Both the position numbers and the translations under genes were made by a program. This document shows, one piece after another, positions 52,667 through 60,621 of a stretch of DNA of 64,000 nt. The stretch's first letter is position 1. Every line of letters begins with the position of its first letter. The notes beneath the pieces are model-generated. The model was not told the DNA's origin. It saw only the letters and a list, made by a program, of their open reading frames with translations, and made no database searches. Source of the stretch: Nonomuraea gerenzanensis (GTDB taxonomy: Bacteria > Actinomycetota > Actinomycetes > Streptosporangiales > Streptosporangiaceae). The stretch covers positions 8,246,001 through 8,310,000 of the forward strand of contig NZ_CP084058.1 of the NCBI RefSeq assembly GCF_020215645.1, given 5' to 3'.

Positions 52667-53811
52667 GCGTGGTCTCCTTCCACTGCGACGCGGTCGAGGT
52701 GCAGTGCCTCGAAGACCGGCCCGTCGCTGAACCTGAACAGATCGAGCGCGCCCGAGTCGGAGTCGGACGCCGAGGACTCCGACTTGGCCGAGAACGGCTG
52801 CCACGACGGCACCACGAACAGGTCGCCGCGGGTCACCGACCACGACGTGCCGCCGACCGTGACCCGCCCGCTGCCGTCGAAGACCTGGTACACCGAGGAG
52901 CCGGCCTCGCGGCGCGGCGCGGTCTCGGCGCCGGACCTGATCCGGTGCATCTCGGCCCGGATGGTCGGCAGCACGTCGCCGCCCGTGGTGGGGTTGGTGT
53001 AGCGCACGGCCGCGTGGCCCGGCTCGACCGTCCCCGCGTACCCCTCTGCCTCCAGGTCGAGCTGGTCGGCCAGGGCGCGGTCCGTGTCGGCCCACCGGTA
53101 GGCCAGCAGCGGGGTGCCGGGCTGCGGGCCGGGCGCGGAGACGGGGCGCAGGCCCGGGTGCCCCCACAGCCGCTCGGAGCGGGAACGGTCCGGCGTGATG
53201 CGCTCGGCCTCGGAGATCCGGTCCCGGCCGAACTCGAAGAACTGGGCGTCCACGGCGTACTGGAACGGGATGTCCAGGCCGTCGATCCAGGCCATCGGCT
53301 CGGCGGCGCCGTTGTGGTGGGCGTGCCAGGCCCAGCCGGCCTGGGGCAGGAAGTCGCCGCGCCGCATCGGCACCGGATCGCGCCCGACGACGGTCCACAC
53401 GCCCTCACCCTCAACGACGAAGCGGAACGCGTGCTGGGTGTGCCGGTGCTCGGGAGCGTCCTCGCCCGGCATCAGGTACTGGATCGCCGCCCACAACGTC
53501 GGCGTGGCGAACGGCCGGCCGCCGAGCGACGGGTTGGCCAGCGCGATCGCCCGCCGCTCGCCGCCCCGCCCGACGGGCACCAGGTGACCGGCCTGGTCGG
53601 CCAGGGCCAGCAGGCTCTGCCAGCGCCACAGGTGCGGGACCGCCTTGGAGCGCGGATGCGGGGGCATCAGGTCGCCGATCTCGGTCCAGAGCGGGATCAG
53701 CAGCTCCTTCTCGAAGCCGCGGTAGAGCTCTTCCAGCGCGGGCGACGGCGGCGGCTGGTCCGGGGCGTCGACCACGGCGAGGCGCACGGGGTGGTTCGCG
53801 GTCTCGGTCAT
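52663..53811 (-). CDS. Gentisate 1,2-dioxygenase
   Basis: 382 residues from ATG 53811; AAGGAG upstream. Bicupin: the first cupin has EHRHTQHAFRFVVEGEGVWT and WAWHAHHNGAAEPMAWIDGL, supplying the His ligands of Fe(II). The second is degenerate (RREAGSSVYQVFDGSGRVTV, DLFVVPSWQPFS). Upstream elements PHPRSKAVPHLWRW and SLGGRPFATPTLWAAIQYLM are typical of gentisate/1-hydroxy-2-naphthoate dioxygenases. Opens gentisate to maleylpyruvate. First gene of a tightly overlapping operon, 75 bp from the divergent IclR gene. Confidence 0.94.
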   Translation of the reverse strand: MTETANHPVRLAVVDAPDQPPPSPALEELYRGFEKELLIPLWTEIGDLMPPHPRSKAVPHLWRWQSLLALADQAGHLVPVGRGGERRAIALANPSLGGRPFATPTLWAAIQYLMPGEDAPEHRHTQHAFRFVVEGEGVWTVVGRDPVPMRRGDFLPQAGWAWHAHHNGAAEPMAWIDGLDIPFQYAVDAQFFEFGRDRISEAERITPDRSRSERLWGHPGLRPVSAPGPQPGTPLLAYRWADTDRALADQLDLEAEGYAGTVEPGHAAVRYTNPTTGGDVLPTIRAEMHRIRSGAETAPRREAGSSVYQVFDGSGRVTVGGTSWSVTRGDLFVVPSWQPFSAKSESSASDSDSGALDLFRFSDGPVFEALHLDRVAVEGDHA

Positions 53812-53886
53812 TCTCCTGGCTCCTTCTCGGTGACACGCGTTGCCAGCTTGTAGCCTGGGCGTACGAGAAGAACAGGACATTCTGCT

Positions 53887-54654
53887 GTGAAGAATCCGCC
53901 CAACTACGCGATCCGCAGCGTCGACCACGCGCTGCACCTCGCCGTGCTGCTCCAGGTGGAGGGTCCGCTCAGCGTCGGCGAGGCCGCCGAGCGGCTCGGC
54001 GTGGCCCCGTCCACCGCGCACCGGCTGCTGGCCATGCTGGTGTACCGGGACTTCGCGGTGCAGCAGGAGGACCGCCGGTACGCGGCCGGGCCCGTCCTCT
54101 CGCTGGGCGCCAGCTCGCTGTCCCACACCTCGCGGCTGCGCGCGGTCGCCATGCCGCACCTGTCGGCGCTGGTCGAGCGGGTGCGCGAGAGCGCCAACCT
54201 GGTGATCCTGTCCGGCGACCACGTACGGTTCATCGGCACGGTGGAGTGCAGCCAGGCGCTGCGGGTGGGCAACCGCGAGGGCATGGTCTTCCCCGCCCAC
54301 CTGGCCTCCGGGGGCAAGGTGCTGCTCGCCGACCTGCCGTCCGAGCGGCTCGACGTGTTGTTCAGCGAGGAGAAGTGGGCCGACCGGCCCGATCAGAGGC
54401 CCAACCTGGTGGCGCTGCGGCGGGAGCTGCGTACGACGCGGGAGCGCGGGTTCGCCATCAACGCGGGCAGGACCGAGGCGGGCGTCACCGCCATCGGCCG
54501 CGCCGTGCGCGGCCAGGACGGCACGGCCCAGGCCGCCGTGTCGGTGTCGATGCCGACCACGCGCTTCTCGCGGGACCGGCTGCCCACCCTGGTGGGCGCC
54601 CTGGCCGTGACCGCCCGCGACATCGAGGAGGAGATGCGCGGCGCCGCCGGCTGA
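53887..54654 (+). CDS. IclR family transcriptional regulator of the gentisate operon
   Basis: 255 residues. The N-terminal winged helix spans about 15-70: VEGPLSVGEAAERLGVAPST, AHRLLAMLVYRDFAVQQED. The C-terminal GAF-like effector domain has VILSGDHVRFIGTVE, FPAHLASGGKVLLADL and RERGFAINAGRTEAGVTAIG. It is divergent from gentisate dioxygenase with a 75-bp gap, the layout of GenR/NagR-type control of gentisate or 3-hydroxybenzoate catabolism. No convincing palindrome was found in that gap. Confidence 0.92.
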   Translation: MKNPPNYAIRSVDHALHLAVLLQVEGPLSVGEAAERLGVAPSTAHRLLAMLVYRDFAVQQEDRRYAAGPVLSLGASSLSHTSRLRAVAMPHLSALVERVRESANLVILSGDHVRFIGTVECSQALRVGNREGMVFPAHLASGGKVLLADLPSERLDVLFSEEKWADRPDQRPNLVALRRELRTTRERGFAINAGRTEAGVTAIGRAVRGQDGTAQAAVSVSMPTTRFSRDRLPTLVGALAVTARDIEEEMRGAAG

Positions 54655-54743
54655 GCCCGTCGCGGGGGCCGAGGTGAGGAACGCACATCAGCCGATGACA
54701 ACCGCATCTGGATCGTCCCCGCGCCCGCTCCTACGGTCGGGGT

Positions 54744-55022
54744 ATGTCTCTCCGCCGCATCGCCGCCGCGGCCGGCGCCGCGCTCCTGGCCCTCTCCCTC
54801 ATCGCCGTCCCCGCCCGCGCGGACGGCTCGCACGAGTGCTTCTCCGGTGTGCGCACCCCGGACGGCGAGCACTACGACCTGTCCGCCGGGGGCTGTGCGG
54901 GGGCGGGCTACTACCAGGTGACCGTCGTCATCCTGGTCGGTGACGCCCGCGGCACCTACTCCTGCGCGAGCGTCTTCTCCTGGAACGGGAGCCTGACCGG
55001 GGAGCGGTGCCTGCTTCTCTGA
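54744..55022 (+). CDS. Small secreted four-cysteine protein
   Basis: 92 residues; not recognised. The signal peptide IAAAAGAALLALSLIAVPARA is followed by a mature part of about 65 residues with four cysteines (HECFSG, GGCAGAG, TYSCASV, GERCLLL), probably two disulfides, and a beta-type composition. Codon usage is normal for the window. Single gene. Confidence 0.72.
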   Translation: MSLRRIAAAAGAALLALSLIAVPARADGSHECFSGVRTPDGEHYDLSAGGCAGAGYYQVTVVILVGDARGTYSCASVFSWNGSLTGERCLLL

Positions 55023-55030
55023 GCAGACCG

Positions 55031-55122
55031 GTGCGCCGTGACCACCTGCTGCTCGATCAGGTCGAGTGCGCCGTGACCACCTGCTGCTCGATCAGGTCGA
55101 GTGCGCCGTGACCGCCTGCTTC
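55031..55122. repeat. 35-bp tandem repeat copying the 3' end of the CGNR gene
   Basis: Units start with GTGCGCCGTGACC at 55031, 55066 and 55101 (period 35; the third is partial and diverges after 55112). The minus-strand CGNR gene ends within the array (stop at 55092-55094), so copies of its last codons and stop lie downstream of the true stop. Confidence 0.9.
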
Positions 55123-55649
55123 TTGCGGGCGCGGTAGGCCGCCGCCTTGATCTTGTTGCCGCACGACTCCATGCCGCACCACTCCCGCCGCCCGCCACGC
55201 GAGCGGTCGATGAAGACCTTGGTGCACTCGGGGTTCGCGCACTCCTTCATCAGCGGCACGTCAGGCCCGCTGAGCAGCTCGATGGCGTGCCGGGCCACCG
55301 TGGACAGCGCCTGCGCGGGGGTCGCCTCCGTCCACCGGCCGCCGGCGGTGAGCTGGGGTGTCGCGGGCGGCGTGCGGGCCGCCTCGTTCACCAGCGCGAG
55401 CGCCTGGTCGTCGTAGCCGTCGCCCGCGAGCCTGGCGGTGATCAGCGCATAGATGGCCTCCCGCACCGCCACGGCCCGCGCCAGGTCGCTGTCCTGGCAG
55501 GAGGGCGCCGCGTCGACCAGGCCGCCCTCCACGTACCAGGCGTCGAGGGTGGCCGGGGCGTCCAGCGTCTCGAAGCGCGCCGTGCGACGGGCGCGCATCG
55601 TGCAGGCGAAGTCGAGCGCGGGGTTCCCGCACAGGAAGACATGTTTCAC
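55092..55649 (-). CDS. ABATE / CGNR zinc-finger protein
   Basis: 185 residues from GTG 55649; a longer frame upstream lacks support. The N-terminal ABATE domain (FLCGNPALDFACTM, AVAVREAIYALITAR) is followed by a CGNR zinc finger: CANPECTKVFIDRSRGG, RREWCGMESCGNKIKAAAYR. Here CGNR reads CGNK. These are stress-linked transcription-regulator-like proteins of uncertain function. The 3' end lies in a 35-bp tandem array. Confidence 0.87.
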   Translation of the reverse strand: MKHVFLCGNPALDFACTMRARRTARFETLDAPATLDAWYVEGGLVDAAPSCQDSDLARAVAVREAIYALITARLAGDGYDDQALALVNEAARTPPATPQLTAGGRWTEATPAQALSTVARHAIELLSGPDVPLMKECANPECTKVFIDRSRGGRREWCGMESCGNKIKAAAYRARKKQAVTAHST

Positions 55650-55769
55650 ATCACCAGTTTGACAGGTGACGCGGGGATCGCGCAATCGCACGGCCGATGA
55701 GGGCGAAATGAAACAGCCCGGGGTTTGACTGGAGCGCGTCCGGCTCATCCGCACTCACCCGGGAATCTG

Positions 55770-56768
55770 ATGAGAAAACTCCTCCTTGCTCTCCTCCTCG
55801 TCCTGGCCGCGCTCCCCGCGGCCCCGGCCCACGCCCGTCCCCCCGCCGTCGTCTTCGACACCGACATGGACTTCGACGACGCCGCGACCCTGGCCTACCT
55901 CGCCCAGGAGCACCGGGCGGGCCGCATCGACCTGCGCGCCATCACCGTCACGAACAGCGGCGCCGGCTTACCCGGGCGGGCCGTCCGCCACGCCAGATGC
56001 CTGGCCGAGCGGCTCGGCCTGCGCGGCGTGCGGATCGCCGACGGCTCCGGCACCGGGCCGAACTCCTTCCCCGCCGAGCTGAGGCAGCTCTTCGACCGGG
56101 TGCTCACGGCCGCCACCCCCGGCTGCGCGGGCGACGAGACCCCGTCGGCGGTCCGGGCGCCCGAGCTGATCAGGAAACTGCTGCGGGACGACCCCTCGAC
56201 CCAGATCATCGCCACCGGCCCGCTCACCAACCCGGCCGCCGCCCTGCCGTACTCCGCCTCGCGGCTGACCACGATGGGCGGCGCCGTGCACGTGCCGGGG
56301 AACCTGTGCTGCGGCACGCCGCCCGAGTTCGACGGCACGCAGGAGTTCAACTACTGGCTCGACCCCGCCGCGGCGCGGGCGGTGCTGACCGGGAGCCGGG
56401 GCACCGTGCGCATGGTGTCGCTGGACGCCGCCAACGAGGTGCCGATCACCGATGCCTTCCTGGACCGGCTGGCCGCCGACCACCGCACCCCGGCCGCCGA
56501 CACCGTGCTGGAGATCGTCACCCATCCCGAGGTGCGGCCGCTGATCGACCAGGCGCTGCTCTACTGGTGGGACCCGCTCGCCGCGATGAGCGCCGTCCGC
56601 CCCGGGCACGTGGAGTTCACCTACGGCCGCGTGGACGTGGTGCCGAGCGGCCCGTCGGCCGGGCGCACGGTCCTGTCGCCGTCGGGCGGCCCGCTCTGGT
56701 ACGGCACGGCGGCCGACACCGCCGCGTTCGAGCAGCGCTTCCTCGACACCCTGAACGGCCGCCCCTAG
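55770..56768 (+). CDS. Secreted nucleoside hydrolase family protein
   Basis: 332 residues from ATG 55770. The signal peptide LLLALLLVLAALPAAPAHA is followed by the nucleoside hydrolase N-terminus with VVFDTDMDFDDAATLAYLA, in which the Ca-binding DxDxxxDDA motif is intact. Also ATGPLTNPAAAL, TTMGGAVHVPGN and the Ca-ligand-type Asp near DQALLYWWDPLAAM. Exported members probably salvage or degrade extracellular nucleosides. The base preference is unknown. Followed by a 29-bp tandem repeat. Confidence 0.88.
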   Translation: MRKLLLALLLVLAALPAAPAHARPPAVVFDTDMDFDDAATLAYLAQEHRAGRIDLRAITVTNSGAGLPGRAVRHARCLAERLGLRGVRIADGSGTGPNSFPAELRQLFDRVLTAATPGCAGDETPSAVRAPELIRKLLRDDPSTQIIATGPLTNPAAALPYSASRLTTMGGAVHVPGNLCCGTPPEFDGTQEFNYWLDPAAARAVLTGSRGTVRMVSLDAANEVPITDAFLDRLAADHRTPAADTVLEIVTHPEVRPLIDQALLYWWDPLAAMSAVRPGHVEFTYGRVDVVPSGPSAGRTVLSPSGGPLWYGTAADTAAFEQRFLDTLNGRP

Positions 56769-56770
56769 CC

Positions 56771-56825
56771 GCGCGGCCACCGGGCCGGGTGCCCGGTCGG
56801 CGCGGCCACCGGGCCGGGTGCCCCC
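56771..56825. repeat. 29-bp tandem duplication after the nucleoside hydrolase
   Basis: GCGCGGCCACCGGGCCGGGT begins at 56771 and at 56800 (period 29). Further degenerate GGCCACCGGG words follow up to the end of the convergent iminopeptidase gene. Confidence 0.8.
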
Positions 56826-56866
56826 GGTGGCCGTCCGGCCCGGCGGCCACCGGGACGGGCGCCGCG

Positions 56867-57817
56867 TCACGGCCGGAAACGGTCGGTGGCCTGGATCAGC
56901 AGGCTGCGGATGCCCGGCTCCGAGCCGCCGTGACCGGCGTCCTCGACGAGGTGGAACTCGGCCTCCGGCCAGGCCTGATGCAGGTCCCACGCCTGGCCGG
57001 GCGGCGTCTTGACGTCGTAGCGGCCGTTGACGATGACGGCCGGGAGGTGCCGGATGCGGTCGATGCCCGCCAGCAGGCCCTCCTCCGGCAGGAAGGCGCC
57101 GTTGGCGATGTAGTGGTGGGTGATGCGGGCGAACCCGACCAGCATGGCGTCGCCCAGGTCGGGCGGGGGCACGGGCAGCAGCGTGTTCGCCGCCAGCTCC
57201 CAGCCCATCCAGGCGCGCGCCGCCGGCACGTGCACGGCGGGATCGGGGTGCGTGATGCGGCGGCCGTAGGCGGCGAGCAGGTCGTGCCGCTCGTCGCCGG
57301 GGATCGGCGCGACGAAGGCCGCCCACTCGGCCGGGAACAGGTGCGCCGCCCCCGACGGCGTGAAGGACCACGCCTCGTCCTGCGGTCGGACCAGCCACAC
57401 GCCGCGCAGCACGAGCTCGGTGACGCGATCGGGGTGCGCCTGCGCGTACGCGAGCGCGAGGGTCGTGCCCCAGCTCCCGCCGAGGACCAGCCAGCGCTCC
57501 ACGCCCAGCCGCTCCCGCAGCCGCTCGATGTCGGCGACGAGGTGCGGCGTGGTGTTGTGCGCGAGCGAGACCGCCGGGTCGCCGGCGTAGGGCCGGCTGC
57601 GGCCGCAGTTGCGCTGGTCGAACAGCACGATCCGGTACGCGTCCGGGTCGAAGAAGCGCCGGTGGTCGGGCAGCAGGCCGCCACCGGGACCGCCGTGCAG
57701 GAACAGCGCGGGCTTGCCCGCCGGATCGCCGCAGGTCTCCCAGTAGATCTCCTGGCCGTCGCCGACGGCGAGCATGCCGGATTCGTACGGTTCCGTCTTC
57801 GGGTACCAGTCGCTCAC
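56867..57817 (-). CDS. pip: Proline iminopeptidase
   Basis: 316 residues from GTG 57817. Alpha/beta hydrolase of family S33: oxyanion-hole segment LFLHGGPGGG, FDQRNCGRSRPY, nucleophile elbow GGSWGTTLALAYAQAHP, Trp-rich cap (GVWLVRPQDEAWSF), Asp in NGRYDVKTPP and His in EDAGHGGSE. Releases N-terminal proline from peptides in the cytoplasm. The start codon overlaps by 4 nt the stop of a short upstream frame that looks like a gene remnant. Confidence 0.94.
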   Translation of the reverse strand: MSDWYPKTEPYESGMLAVGDGQEIYWETCGDPAGKPALFLHGGPGGGLLPDHRRFFDPDAYRIVLFDQRNCGRSRPYAGDPAVSLAHNTTPHLVADIERLRERLGVERWLVLGGSWGTTLALAYAQAHPDRVTELVLRGVWLVRPQDEAWSFTPSGAAHLFPAEWAAFVAPIPGDERHDLLAAYGRRITHPDPAVHVPAARAWMGWELAANTLLPVPPPDLGDAMLVGFARITHHYIANGAFLPEEGLLAGIDRIRHLPAVIVNGRYDVKTPPGQAWDLHQAWPEAEFHLVEDAGHGGSEPGIRSLLIQATDRFRP

Positions 57818-58119
57818 GACATCCGAAGATAGATCACCGTACGTCCCCGGGCCGAGCAGGCCAGGACGCCGGTGACCGGCTCGTCGTCCGCGAGACCGAT
57901 CACCCGGCGCCGAGGCCCGCCGTGCCGGTCCCGCGGAGGCCGACCCGGAGTCCCGTGTACGCCCGTGGCCCAGCCGATCCCGGCGCATGGCGGCATCGCC
58001 ACGTCCGAGGAGGTCGGCATCGACACTCTCACCGATCGATCGGCTCCGTGCCGGGTCTCGCGAGCACGGCTCTGTGCTCTACCCGCCGGCGCCTGGGCTC
58101 GCGTACCGGGGTGAGGGGA
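57814..58119. pseudogene. Intergenic stretch with fragments of two decayed genes
   Basis: About 300 bp with no intact gene. On the minus strand, 57814-57910 encodes RRVIGLADDEPVTGVLACSA, then RGRTVIYLRMS and a stop that overlaps the pip start as GTGA, as a real upstream operon gene would; it resembles an acetyltransferase-type C-terminus. On the plus strand, 57986-58045 reads HGGIATSEEVGIDTLTDR, like the C-terminal region of a methyltransferase. Both are too short to be genes. Confidence 0.35.
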
Positions 58120-58209
58120 TCAGGAGTTGCAGCCGCAGCTACAGCCGCTGGCGCAGGAGCAGGAGGATCCGTGTCCGCATGAGCAGGATTTCTTCGTCTT
58201 CGCCGTCAT
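58120..58209 (-). CDS. 29-residue Cys-rich metallothionein-like peptide
   Basis: ATG 58209 to stop at 58120 encodes MTAKTKKSCSCGHGSS, then CSCASGCSCGCNS. Seven cysteines in CxC, CxC and CxCxC steps plus one His, preceded by a basic Lys-rich N-terminus. This pattern is typical of small metallothioneins binding Cu(I) or Zn. The frame is open upstream, but the compact peptide begins at a clear ATG. No strong Shine-Dalgarno is visible (CCGGGT before the ATG). Modification as a peptide natural product cannot be excluded. Alone on this strand next to pip remnants and an AraC regulator. Confidence 0.6.
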   Translation of the reverse strand: MTAKTKKSCSCGHGSSCSCASGCSCGCNS

Positions 58210-58338
58210 ACCCGGATACGTTGCACGGAACGGGGTCTCTCGAACTCGCTGCGAAGCAACAAACCCCCCGCCCGCGCGGCAGGAAAGTGCCGCGCCCGGT
58301 GCTCCCCGAGGTCCCGCCCGGGCCGTGGACACCGCAAG

Positions 58339-59277
58339 ATGGGTGACGTGCGGTCCATCCACTCACTGCCCGAGCACCCGCGGCCCGAGCCCTACCAGTC
58401 CGTCGCCCGCGCGTCGGGGCCCCGCCTGCGCCCCTACGTGCTGGGGTGGGCGGGCTTCCGTGCCCCGGCCGGGGCGGAGCAGCCCACCAGGATGTTGCCG
58501 CTCAACGCGGCCACCCTGATCGTCGACTTCACCGCCATGCGCGCGATCGTCACCGGGCCGCGCGCCGCCGCGACGCTGTGGCCGTACTCGCTGTGGCGTC
58601 ATGGGGTGGCGGTGGGGCTCACGCCCGCGGGGATGTCGGCGCTGCTCGGGGTGCCCATGCGGGAGGTGGCCGGAACGGCCGTGCCCCTGGAGGACCTGCT
58701 CGGGGGCGTGCGGGCGGAGGAGCTGACCGGGCGGCTGGTGGAGACGGCGAGCTGGGCGGGGCGCTTCGGTGCGCTGGAGCGGTGGCTGGCGGCGAGCCTG
58801 GCGGCAGAGCCTGTGGCCACGCTGGCGCTGGGACCGACGGCAGCGCCCGCTCCAGCACTCCCGGCCGTGCCCCTGACAGCGCCGGCCGAGGCGCCGGCGG
58901 CGCCGACGGCATGGTCGCGCGGCGGTGCGGGCGCCGGGATCGCCGACGGGCTGGTCATGTACGCGTGGTGGCGGCTGCAGGAGCCGGCGGGGCCGCGCAC
59001 GGTCGAGGCGCTGGCCGGCGAGCTGGGGGTCAGCCGCCGTTACCTGGAGCTGGGGTTCCGCCGGGTGGTGGGCCTGTCACCCAAGACGGTCGCCAGGGTC
59101 GCCCGTTTCCAGCGGGCGGTGCGCACGCTGAGCCGGCCGTCGGCCATGCTGTCGGAGGCGGTCGCCTGCGGCTACGCCGACCAGCCCCATCTCACGCGGG
59201 AGATCCGCGCGATGACGGCGATGACGCCGAAACAGCTGTTCGCATTCGTTCAAGACACCGAACGGCTCGCGCACTAA
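58339..59277 (+). CDS. AraC family transcriptional regulator
   Basis: 312 residues. N-terminal effector-type domain of about 200 residues (RPYVLGWAGFRAPAGAEQPT, TLIVDFTAMRAIVTG, AVGLTPAGMSALLGVPMREV), then an Ala/Pro linker. C-terminal double HTH: VEALAGELGVSRRYLELGFR, RVVGLSPKTVARVARFQRAV, then ACGYADQPHLTREIRAMTAM and TPKQL. Effector unknown. A GCGCGGCA-N6-TGCCGCGC hairpin (58274-58295) lies in its leader region. The orphan nuoH begins 12 bp after its stop. Confidence 0.9.
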   Translation: MGDVRSIHSLPEHPRPEPYQSVARASGPRLRPYVLGWAGFRAPAGAEQPTRMLPLNAATLIVDFTAMRAIVTGPRAAATLWPYSLWRHGVAVGLTPAGMSALLGVPMREVAGTAVPLEDLLGGVRAEELTGRLVETASWAGRFGALERWLAASLAAEPVATLALGPTAAPAPALPAVPLTAPAEAPAAPTAWSRGGAGAGIADGLVMYAWWRLQEPAGPRTVEALAGELGVSRRYLELGFRRVVGLSPKTVARVARFQRAVRTLSRPSAMLSEAVACGYADQPHLTREIRAMTAMTPKQLFAFVQDTERLAH

Positions 59278-59288
59278 CGTGCCCGTCC

Positions 59289-60611
59289 ATGACGCACCAC
59301 GGCACGACGGCACTTCTGACCACGGCTCACGCGGCCGACCCCACCCTCGCCGACTTCGGCCGCGACCCGCTCTGGATCACCATCGTCAAGGCCGTGATGC
59401 TCTTCGCCTTCCTCGGGCTCGGGGTCGTCCTCGGCGTCTGGTTCGAGCGCAAGCTCATCTCGCGGATGCAGCACCGCTACGGCCCCAACCGGGCCGGCAG
59501 GTTCGGCCTGCTGCAGTCGGTCGCCGACGCGATCAAGATGGGGCTCAAGGAGGACCTCTTTCCCCGGAACGTGGACAGGGTCCTCTACCTGCTCGCGCCC
59601 GTGATCATGGTGGTGCCGGCCTTCCTGGCCTTCTCCATCGTGCCGTTCGGGCCGGTGGTCAACCTGTTCGGTGTCGAGACGCCGCTGCAGCTGGTGGACC
59701 TGCCGGTGGCGGTGCTGTTCATGCTGGCCATGGGTGCGGTGTCGGTGTACGGCGTGGTGCTGGCCGGGTGGTCGTCGCGCTCGCCGTACGCGCTGCTGGG
59801 CGGGCTGCGCTCGGCGGCCCAGGTGGTCTCCTACGAGATCGCGATGGGCCTGTCGTTCGTGGCGATCTTCCTGTTCGCCGGCACGCTGTCCACCTCCGAG
59901 ATCGTCAAGGCGCAGGAGCAGACCTGGTTCGCGGTGCTGCTCATCCCGTCCTTCCTGGTCTACGTGATCTGCATGTTCGGCGAGGCCGCGCGCATCCCGT
60001 TCGACCTGCCCGAGGGCGAGGGCGAGCTGGTCGGCGGGTTCCAGACCGAATACTCCTCGTCGCTGAAGTTCGCGCTCATCATGATGGGCGAGTACCTGCA
60101 CACCTTCACCGCCTCGGGCATCGCGGTCACCCTGTTCCTGGGCGGCTGGCGGGCGCCGTTCCCGATCTCGTTGTGGGAGGGGGCCAACCAGGGCTGGTGG
60201 CCGGTGCTGTGGTTCTTCATCAAGTTCGTGCTCACGTTCTGCTTCATCGTGTGGGTGCGCGCCTCGCTGCCGCGGGTGCGTTACGACCAGCTCATGTCGC
60301 TGGGCTGGAAGGTGCTCATCCCGGTCAACCTGGCCTGGATCCTGCTGGTGGCCGCGGTGCGCAACATCGTGGTCAACGAGGGCGACCGGACGCTCGGCAT
60401 CGGGCTCGGCGTGGTCATCGTGATCGGCGCGCTGGCCATCTGGATGCGCTTCGACACCGTCGACCAGCGGCGCAAGGAAGCGAAGAAGGCGCAGGTGGAG
60501 GCCGAGTTCGAGCAACTGTCCGAGGAGCCGGCGGCCGGTGGCTTCCCTGTGCCGCCGCTCGACCTGCCGCACTACCACGGGGTGGGCCGGCCTTCACCCG
60601 ATCACCGCTGA
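59289..60611 (+). CDS. nuoH: Orphan NADH-quinone oxidoreductase subunit H (NuoH)
   Basis: 440 residues from ATG 59289; the frame continues upstream through the AraC gene without similarity. Eight or nine membrane helices with the quinone-site signatures WFERKLISRMQHRYGPNRAG, LLQSVADAIKMGLKEDLFP, GEAARIPFDLPEGEGELVGG and FQTEYSSSLKFALIMMGEY. This is the complex I membrane subunit at the quinone chamber. No other nuo gene is nearby, so this is either a second copy or a detached one. The charged C-terminal tail of about 50 residues is an actinobacterial feature. Confidence 0.92.
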   Translation: MTHHGTTALLTTAHAADPTLADFGRDPLWITIVKAVMLFAFLGLGVVLGVWFERKLISRMQHRYGPNRAGRFGLLQSVADAIKMGLKEDLFPRNVDRVLYLLAPVIMVVPAFLAFSIVPFGPVVNLFGVETPLQLVDLPVAVLFMLAMGAVSVYGVVLAGWSSRSPYALLGGLRSAAQVVSYEIAMGLSFVAIFLFAGTLSTSEIVKAQEQTWFAVLLIPSFLVYVICMFGEAARIPFDLPEGEGELVGGFQTEYSSSLKFALIMMGEYLHTFTASGIAVTLFLGGWRAPFPISLWEGANQGWWPVLWFFIKFVLTFCFIVWVRASLPRVRYDQLMSLGWKVLIPVNLAWILLVAAVRNIVVNEGDRTLGIGLGVVIVIGALAIWMRFDTVDQRRKEAKKAQVEAEFEQLSEEPAAGGFPVPPLDLPHYHGVGRPSPDHR

Positions 60612-60621
60612 CGGCTGCCGC

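Noticed and set aside
58274..58295. Hairpin GCGCGGCA-N6-TGCCGCGC upstream of the AraC gene as a riboswitch or terminator
   Set aside because: Simple 8-bp stem between divergent genes; no conserved RNA family features and no upstream transcript to end.
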